Positions 50,896 through 55,994 of a stretch of DNA of 55,994 bases are shown here, one piece after another. This DNA comes from Litorimonas sp. (GTDB lineage Bacteria; Pseudomonadota; Alphaproteobacteria; Caulobacterales; Maricaulaceae): assembly GCA_029936425.1 (NCBI GenBank), contig JAPYSU010000019.1:1-55994 (forward strand), in the 5' to 3' direction. The translations under genes and the position numbers were made by a program. Within the stretch, counting starts at the first letter, position 1, and every line of letters begins with the position of its first letter. Under the pieces are notes generated by a model, which was not told the DNA's origin, searched no databases, and saw nothing but the letters and a program-made list of their open reading frames with translations.

Positions 50896-51504
50896 ATGAT
50901 GATCCAGAAATTATTTTTATTTGGTAGCTTATTGGCTTTGACGGCCTGCGCCACTGCGCAGGAGAATCCGAACTATCAATATTCTTCAACATACGAAGAA
51001 GCCGGACAGGTAAGCCGGATGGCAGCAAATTCTCAAAACTCAAAAGTGGTCTATGTCAGCCCGGATATGAGAGCGTCTGAACTGGACCAACAAGCTGGAC
51101 AGCCCTCAACCGGAGCTAATGTTACTTATGCAAATTCGACGGCACCACAGAATGACTATTCTGACGAGGTGACAGTTGTGAGGCCTTCCGCGGTCGGTAC
51201 GCCAGGCTATGGCGTATATGTCCCAGAGACCGTTGAAGATTATGATTATTCGGAGAATGTATTATCCGTCAACAATACGGTCCAAGCTGGTCGTGGATCG
51301 CAAAGCGTAGAAACAAGAGCGGTTCAGCCTGCATACACAAATCAACCATCTGCCAATTATGTCGTCGGTAGTGGAGACACAGTATATAATATTTCGCGGC
51401 GCCTATGCGTAAATGTTGAAGAGGTCCAAGCGCCAAACGGCCTGGGCAATGACTTCGCGATTGATATTGGACAAGCTCTCTATCTGCCGCCTTCGCGCTG
51501 TTAA
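50896..51504 (+). CDS. LysM-domain lipoprotein
   Basis: The 202-residue protein has a lipoprotein signal (LLALTAC) and a low-complexity Ser/Asn/Gln-rich middle. The C-terminal LysM domain (about 155-200: YVVGSGDTVYNISRRLCVN to IGQALYLPPS) binds peptidoglycan. It likely anchors to the envelope and peptidoglycan. Two ATGs at 50896 and 50899 are both compatible with GGAGG at 50886-50890; I use the first. Pyruvate kinase follows on the same strand. The function beyond wall binding is unknown. Confidence 0.8.
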   Translation: MMIQKLFLFGSLLALTACATAQENPNYQYSSTYEEAGQVSRMAANSQNSKVVYVSPDMRASELDQQAGQPSTGANVTYANSTAPQNDYSDEVTVVRPSAVGTPGYGVYVPETVEDYDYSENVLSVNNTVQAGRGSQSVETRAVQPAYTNQPSANYVVGSGDTVYNISRRLCVNVEEVQAPNGLGNDFAIDIGQALYLPPSRC

Positions 51505-51643
51505 ACCGGTGCCAGTCTAAAGGATTTGCTTGAGGTATTTCTTCAGGTTCTTCTAAGATAATCTAGGCCTTTACGGAGATTAAGGGTGCAATTTGGCTGT
51601 GATCGGACTATGGGCGATTGCGAACACCTATAGCGAGTCAGTC

Positions 51644-53071
51644 ATGCGTAAACGTTTTGCCAAAATTCTAGCAACTCTTGGGCCGGCCAGCCGCTCTCCG
51701 GATACGCTGCGACTATTGCATGATGTCGGTGTCGACGCATTTCGTCTAAATTTCTCGCATGGGTCTCATGAAGACCACGCCCAATCGGTTAAGAATATTC
51801 GGGAAGTTGAAGCCTCGACAGGTAACCCCATCACGATTGTGGCGGATATGCAGGGACCAAAACTTCGCTGCGGTCCGTTTAAAAACGGCTCGATAGAGTT
51901 GCGCTATGGCGAGACAGTCATCATCGAAAACTCGACTGATCTTGGTGAGGATGGCCTCATTCGTATGCCGCATGCTGAACTTATCGAAGCGCTGGACGAA
52001 GGTCACATCCTGAAATTTGATGACGGCAAATTGCAGGTCACGATTTTAGAGAAGAAAGAAGGTCGCCTTCACGCCAGGGTCGACGTTCCTGGCACGCTGT
52101 CAGACCGCAAAGGCATTAATGTGATCAATGCCGTCCTGCCTATGAGCGCGATGACAGACAAAGACCGGGAGGACATGGCTTTCGCCCTAACCCAAAGCGT
52201 GGATTACATTGCTTTGTCATTCGTGCAGACCGCCCAAGACGTCATCGACGCCCGTAAAATTATTCAAGACCATTCAGGCGATATCAAGCCTGGAATTATT
52301 GTGAAGATCGAGAAACCTTCGGCCGTCGAGGACTTGGACTCCATTCTGATGATGGCAGATGCAGCCATGGTGGCGCGTGGCGATCTTGGCGTAGAACTGC
52401 CGCTTGAGCAGGTTCCGGTAGTCCAGCGCAAAATTATCCGCAAGTGCCGCGCTCTTGGAAAACCGGTGATTGTCGCGACCCATATGCTCGAGTCCATGAT
52501 TGACGCGCCGACCCCGACACGGGCCGAAGCGTCGGACGTGGCGACAGCTATTTACCAGGGCGCGGATGCCGTGATGCTGTCGGCGGAAACCGCCGTAGGG
52601 CGTCATCCCGCGACCGCTGTGGCGATTATGGACCGAATAATTGTGGCTGCCGAAAATGATCCCGAATATTGGCAGTATTTTGAGCAGATGGCGCTGCCTC
52701 ATGAACCGACTGCCGAAGACGCGATTGGCCAGTCCATCGGCGGAATTGCCCGTACATTGGGATGCAAAGCCGTGCTCGGTTTCACCTTTACAGGATCTAC
52801 CGTGCAGCGGATCAGCCGCGAGCGCCCGCCCTGCCGCATTGTCGGCCTGACCCCGCAAGCGCGAACGGCGAGCCGCTTGGCGCTTTCCTGGGGCGTCTTG
52901 CCAGTCGTGACAGAAGATCCGGAGAGTTTCGATACCATGGTGGCCAGTGTGAATAAGCTGGCCAAAGATAATGTTGGCCTCGTTAAAGGGGATCGTATCA
53001 TGATCACCGCCGGCGTGCCCTTTGGCCGTCCGGGCACAACGAACACCCTCAAGATCGAAACGATTGATTAG
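51644..53071 (+). CDS. pyk: Pyruvate kinase
   Basis: Pyk makes pyruvate and ATP from phosphoenolpyruvate. The 475-residue protein has the N-terminal AKILATLGPASR, the active-site lobe around FRLNFSHGSH near 32 and MQGPKLRCGPF near 68. Residue pattern KIEKPSAVEDLDSI near 224 and MVARGDLGVELPLE near 245 follow, with GVPFGRPGTTN in the C-terminal domain. The ATG at 51644 matches homologous N-termini; an upstream TTG at 51593 behind AAGGG would add 17 residues. Its last 23 bases overlap the convergent ligase gene. Confidence 0.95.
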   Translation: MRKRFAKILATLGPASRSPDTLRLLHDVGVDAFRLNFSHGSHEDHAQSVKNIREVEASTGNPITIVADMQGPKLRCGPFKNGSIELRYGETVIIENSTDLGEDGLIRMPHAELIEALDEGHILKFDDGKLQVTILEKKEGRLHARVDVPGTLSDRKGINVINAVLPMSAMTDKDREDMAFALTQSVDYIALSFVQTAQDVIDARKIIQDHSGDIKPGIIVKIEKPSAVEDLDSILMMADAAMVARGDLGVELPLEQVPVVQRKIIRKCRALGKPVIVATHMLESMIDAPTPTRAEASDVATAIYQGADAVMLSAETAVGRHPATAVAIMDRIIVAAENDPEYWQYFEQMALPHEPTAEDAIGQSIGGIARTLGCKAVLGFTFTGSTVQRISRERPPCRIVGLTPQARTASRLALSWGVLPVVTEDPESFDTMVASVNKLAKDNVGLVKGDRIMITAGVPFGRPGTTNTLKIETID

Positions 53072-54377
53072 ACTCGAATTTGTTTTCATCTCTTAAGGGT
53101 CGGAAGTCGTGTTGGAGCGTAAAGAGTTTGGCGCAAGTGGCGACGAATAATATCCAGGACAGGCTGTTCTGCTGAAGGATTGCGCTCTCGGACATGGAAA
53201 ATCCGATATAGGATAAGAGCATCAGCACGACCCAATAGGTTTCACGCCCGCCGCATCTGATATTATAAACCGCAAAACCAAGTGTCAGCAGAATTTGCAG
53301 TGCGAATAAAATAACGATTCCGATTCCGGCCGAAAGCCAGATTTCTATCCAGCCATTATGGGCTGTCGGGACTCCCCATTCCAGAACCTGCCGAACAATA
53401 TAGGACGGCCCCAAAGGGTCATCCCAAAATATACCATATCCATAACCAAGCCAGAATTTCTGCTGGATAGCCTCGCTCAGAAGCGCCCAGATATCCGTCC
53501 GCCCTGTCAGAGACGGATCTTTGCCGATGATCCCGAACATAACCTCAGGGAACATCGCCAGAGCAACGGAGAGAAACCCAATGCTCATGACAAGTGTGAA
53601 AATGAGTGGAATACGGGTGACGGGATTAGTCCGATAGAGCTTTAGAAAAATATAGGTCCCGATGCAGAGCATGGATATCAAGAGAGCCGTTTTTGATGTC
53701 GAGGCAATGACCAACCCAAAGCATAACAGGGCAATCGGCAGATAAAGCCATCCGCGTTTGGGACGCAGGGCGAAGGCACAAATGGCGGCAATCAATCCCT
53801 TTGTCATCATTCCGCCAAGCTGGTTTTTCTCGGCAAAAGGTCCGCGCCAGGCCCCGGCATTGACTTCCTGCATAATGGCTCGGCCCGGATCCATAACAAC
53901 GAGGGCAATGGTAATCAGCCCAATAAACAGAAAAGCGATCGCGATAATCTGAACCAGACGGCCCCAGCTAAACCACGCTGCCAAAGTCAGGCCGATATAG
54001 CTGGTGAGCAAAAGCGCGATAGAGCGCCGCAAAGTCGTTGGCGGGTCAATCGACCAGAACATGGAAAGACCGCAAAACAGAACGCAAAGAATGAGAATTG
54101 GCGAGAACGTCGCAAGACGCACAATTTCCATCAGTTTTGGCAGGCTGAGGAGCAGGACTAAAAGATAAACCGGGTACCAGACATATCGCGCCAGAGGACT
54201 TTCGGCGGCCAGTTGATCCGTGCTGGCAAATAGCTCTGGGAAAAGGATGCCGACACCCGCGCCGCTCGCAAAAATTACAACGGCAATAAATATCGATATG
54301 ACAAGAAATTGACCCAAATCACCGAGCGCGCGGTTACGCGAGCGAAGTTGCAGTTCGGAATAGGGAACAGTGACCAT
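53049..54377 (-). CDS. O-antigen ligase/polymerase-family membrane protein (ExoQ-like)
   Basis: The 442-residue protein (from the ATG at 54377) has about ten transmembrane helices and the Wzy_C-type signature. LTGRTDIWALLSEAI lies near 290, and a periplasmic loop with GYGYGIFWDDPLG and TAHNGWIEIWLSAG near 345 follows. The pattern fits ExoQ/WaaL-like enzymes, which polymerise or attach polysaccharide on a lipid carrier. A longer reading to 54476 is possible but would overlap the divergent acyltransferase region. It is divergent from an acyltransferase, so both may act on a surface polysaccharide. Confidence 0.82.
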   Translation of the reverse strand: MVTVPYSELQLRSRNRALGDLGQFLVISIFIAVVIFASGAGVGILFPELFASTDQLAAESPLARYVWYPVYLLVLLLSLPKLMEIVRLATFSPILILCVLFCGLSMFWSIDPPTTLRRSIALLLTSYIGLTLAAWFSWGRLVQIIAIAFLFIGLITIALVVMDPGRAIMQEVNAGAWRGPFAEKNQLGGMMTKGLIAAICAFALRPKRGWLYLPIALLCFGLVIASTSKTALLISMLCIGTYIFLKLYRTNPVTRIPLIFTLVMSIGFLSVALAMFPEVMFGIIGKDPSLTGRTDIWALLSEAIQQKFWLGYGYGIFWDDPLGPSYIVRQVLEWGVPTAHNGWIEIWLSAGIGIVILFALQILLTLGFAVYNIRCGGRETYWVVLMLLSYIGFSMSESAILQQNSLSWILFVATCAKLFTLQHDFRPLRDENKFESNQSFRS

Positions 54378-54495
54378 AGGGCGGGGGTAGACAATTATAG
54401 TTAATGAAGATTTACGTTTAAACGGGCGAAACTCTTTGGTTCCGACCTTGAGAGGCAGGAAAACAATCTTAAACATTTTGGCTTATGGCTTTGCC

Positions 54496-55659
54496 ATGTT
54501 TAAGCGACTGACATCAGAGGCCCCGCTGACGGCCGAGGCCCGATACGGATATATTCCGGGACTGGACGGCATCCGGGCGATTGCCGTTCTGATCGTCATC
54601 ATCGCGCATTTCGGTTTGACGACGCTTGTTCCGGGCGGCTTTGGGGTGACGGTTTTCTTTTTCATTTCAGGCTTTCTGATTACGCGGCTCCTCTTGGCGG
54701 AGGCGCGGACAAAAGGAAAAATCCATCTCAAGGATTTTTATATCCGGCGAATTGTCCGGCTCTATCCGGCGCTGATCTTCATGGTGGTCGGGAGCACGGC
54801 GCTTTATCTGGGGTTAGGGCAGGGCGGCCCGAAACCTCTCGAATTTACGGCCGCCCTCGGTTATTTCACCAATATCTATCAAGTCGCCGTTCGGGCCGGA
54901 GGGGAGCTGCCCTTTATGCCGTGGACACATCTCTGGTCGCTGGCGGTGGAAGAGCATTTTTATCTCATATTTCCGCTCCTCATGGTGATTTTCGGGATCT
55001 TCAAACGGCGCTTGATCTGGGCCTTAATGGGGCTTCTCGCGCTTGTGCCTTTATGGCGTTTATTTACCTATTCCACTTTCGAAACCCTTCCGGTCGTTGA
55101 TTATAATTACATGATGACGGACGCCCGAATTGATTCCATCGTTTGGGGCTGCCTCCTCTCTGTTCTGCTTGATAAGGATATTCGGGAAGGGCTGTTTCAA
55201 AAACTCATCGGCTGGTTTCCGATTATCGGGGCGGGGGCGATTTTGCTCCTTTGCTTTGCCCTGCGCGATGAAAGCTTCCGCTATGTTTGGCGATACAGCC
55301 TCCAAGGCGCGGCGTTGTTTGTTCTCGTGTTAAACCTCTATTTCTTTCGCCCGGTTCGGTGGAGCCTTGGTATATTGGAGCTCTGGCCGCTCGTCTGGAT
55401 GGGACGGCTCTCCTATCCGCTTTACCTCTGGCATTTCCCCGTTCTGGATCTGTCTCACAGATTTATGGAGCCGGGACTGGCGCAGCTCAGCGTTGCCGTT
55501 GTCGGCAGTTTGGGCATTTCTATTTTCTCCTTCTTCCTCGTCGAAAAACCCTTCATGACGCTTCGCAAACGCTTCGGCGCGCATATCGTGAAGAGGCCCG
55601 CCATTACGAAGGACGCCCCGCCGGAAGCCAGAAAACCCGATCCGGCACTGATGTCCTGA
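54496..55659 (+). CDS. Acyltransferase-3 family membrane protein (OafA-like)
   Basis: The 387-residue protein has ten or so transmembrane helices and the acyltransferase-3 fold. The N-terminal YIPGLDGIRAIAVLIVIIAH includes the conserved His. GGFGVTVFFFISGFLITRLL near 52 and FYIRRIVRLYPAL near 82 follow, and HLWSLAVEEHFYLIFPLL lies near 150. Members O-acylate cell-surface polysaccharides, including O-antigen. The ATG at 54496 gives a normal N-terminus. It is divergent from the ExoQ-like gene; the donor and acceptor are unknown. Confidence 0.88.
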   Translation: MFKRLTSEAPLTAEARYGYIPGLDGIRAIAVLIVIIAHFGLTTLVPGGFGVTVFFFISGFLITRLLLAEARTKGKIHLKDFYIRRIVRLYPALIFMVVGSTALYLGLGQGGPKPLEFTAALGYFTNIYQVAVRAGGELPFMPWTHLWSLAVEEHFYLIFPLLMVIFGIFKRRLIWALMGLLALVPLWRLFTYSTFETLPVVDYNYMMTDARIDSIVWGCLLSVLLDKDIREGLFQKLIGWFPIIGAGAILLLCFALRDESFRYVWRYSLQGAALFVLVLNLYFFRPVRWSLGILELWPLVWMGRLSYPLYLWHFPVLDLSHRFMEPGLAQLSVAVVGSLGISIFSFFLVEKPFMTLRKRFGAHIVKRPAITKDAPPEARKPDPALMS

Positions 55660-55994
55660 TACCAGAACGAATTATTCCTTTTTCCTGTCATTCCGCACGG
55701 AGCTATGCGTAGATGCGGAAGGTCGAGAGTTTGCGGACTGATTTAGAGAGGGCTCACAACCTCTCGGCCTTCCGCATCTGCGGCCTATCGGCCTTGTGCG
55801 GAATGACAAGAAAAAATTGAATTGTGCACTGCCCATGCGCTTTTCCCGCTCGCCATCGAGGGCCAAGCCTTTTTCACGGTTTCCAGATAAAGTGGACTGC
55901 CCGCGGGGTCGGTATCCTTGCCGGAGACCGAATATGGTTATGTTTCGCAAGGGACAAACCCCGCGGCGGCGGTTTATATCGCAGCGGCCTTGTA
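55660..55994. other. Gene-free end of the window with large palindrome
   Basis: This 335-bp stretch holds the inverted repeat at 55679-55815 and no gene that I can support. The last 125 bases have an open frame on the plus strand (SLPETEYGYVSQGTNP and PAAAVYIAAAL) that could be the start of, or a piece of, a gene beyond the edge. No start with a ribosome site is evident. Confidence 0.6.
55679..55815. repeat. 137-bp imperfect palindrome
   Basis: The outer arms 55679-55698 and 55796-55815 pair in 19 of 20 positions (core TGTCATTCCGCAC / GTGCGGAATGACA). The inner arms 55712-55729 and 55761-55778 pair over all 18, with one G-T pair. The stretches between arms are 13 and 17 nt and partly unpaired; the apical loop is 31 nt. 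Single-stranded RNA or DNA would form a long cruciform. Short palindromes starting TGTCATTCCG are a known class of dispersed intergenic repeat in alphaproteobacterial and related genomes. Confidence 0.85.

Noticed and set aside
55672..55950. Minus-strand frame of 92 codons over the palindrome.
   Set aside because: It is made by the inverted repeat and Arg-rich translation; no start or family.

Overview
The window reads as a chromosomal segment of an alphaproteobacterium of roughly even base composition. The evidence is the gene order tuf, tRNA-Trp, secE, nusG, rplKAJL, rpoBC, a large sigma-70 gene directly after dnaG, a glnB-glnA pair, a malic enzyme fused to a phosphotransacetylase-like domain, and a PstA with a long N-terminal extension. 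A closer placement (Caulobacterales, Maricaulales or a relative) is only a guess. It rests on clustered GANTC sites, one CtrA-like site and a DnaG zinc ribbon that has lost most of its cysteine/histidine ligands. I see no CRISPR array, prophage or complete insertion sequence.

Layout. 1-12430: the 3' end of tuf, tRNA-Trp, the secE-nusG-rplK-rplA-rplJ-rplL-rpoB-rpoC transcription and translation cluster, with an L10-type leader before rplJ, an attenuator-like hairpin before rpoB, two hairpins before rpoC and a strong terminator. 12461-17430: an SDR oxidoreductase divergent from dnaG-rpoD. 17550-26254: envelope and peptide-related genes (M19 dipeptidase lipoprotein; M16 peptidase-DUF4349-CaCA exchanger operon; short asparaginase-like protein; panD; SIMPL lipoprotein; DUF2807 protein). 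26251-31063: a leftward run with a KAS III-like synthase, an HD hydrolase, a small membrane protein and nadA-nadB. 31184-33628: a tightly overlapping leftward operon ygfZ-GNAT-small conserved protein-tag-lipoprotein. 33729-40296: an OsmC-like protein, glnB-glnA, maeB-MATE and tRNA-Leu. 40523-46503: the phosphate region, with a PIT transporter divergent from pstSCAB and a PHO-box-like repeat array in front of each. 46533-55659: a cysteine-synthase-like enzyme divergent from an Lrp regulator, RluA-type pseudouridine synthase, ribonuclease D, dienelactone hydrolase, a LysM lipoprotein, pyruvate kinase, an O-antigen-ligase-like polymerase/ligase and an acyltransferase. 55679-55815: a large imperfect palindrome.

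How the genes work together. Most of the window is housekeeping: transcription, translation, primer synthesis, NAD and beta-alanine/CoA precursors, nitrogen sensing (GlnB with glutamine synthetase) and phosphate uptake (low-affinity PIT beside high-affinity Pst, both apparently under PhoB). I did not find a clearly new multi-gene system. The points that most deserve a second look are the DnaG zinc ribbon with missing ligands, the asparaginase-like protein whose normally conserved aspartate is glycine, the paired PHO boxes, the 137-bp palindrome, three GANTC sites within 38 bp upstream of glnB, and the overlapping tag operon.
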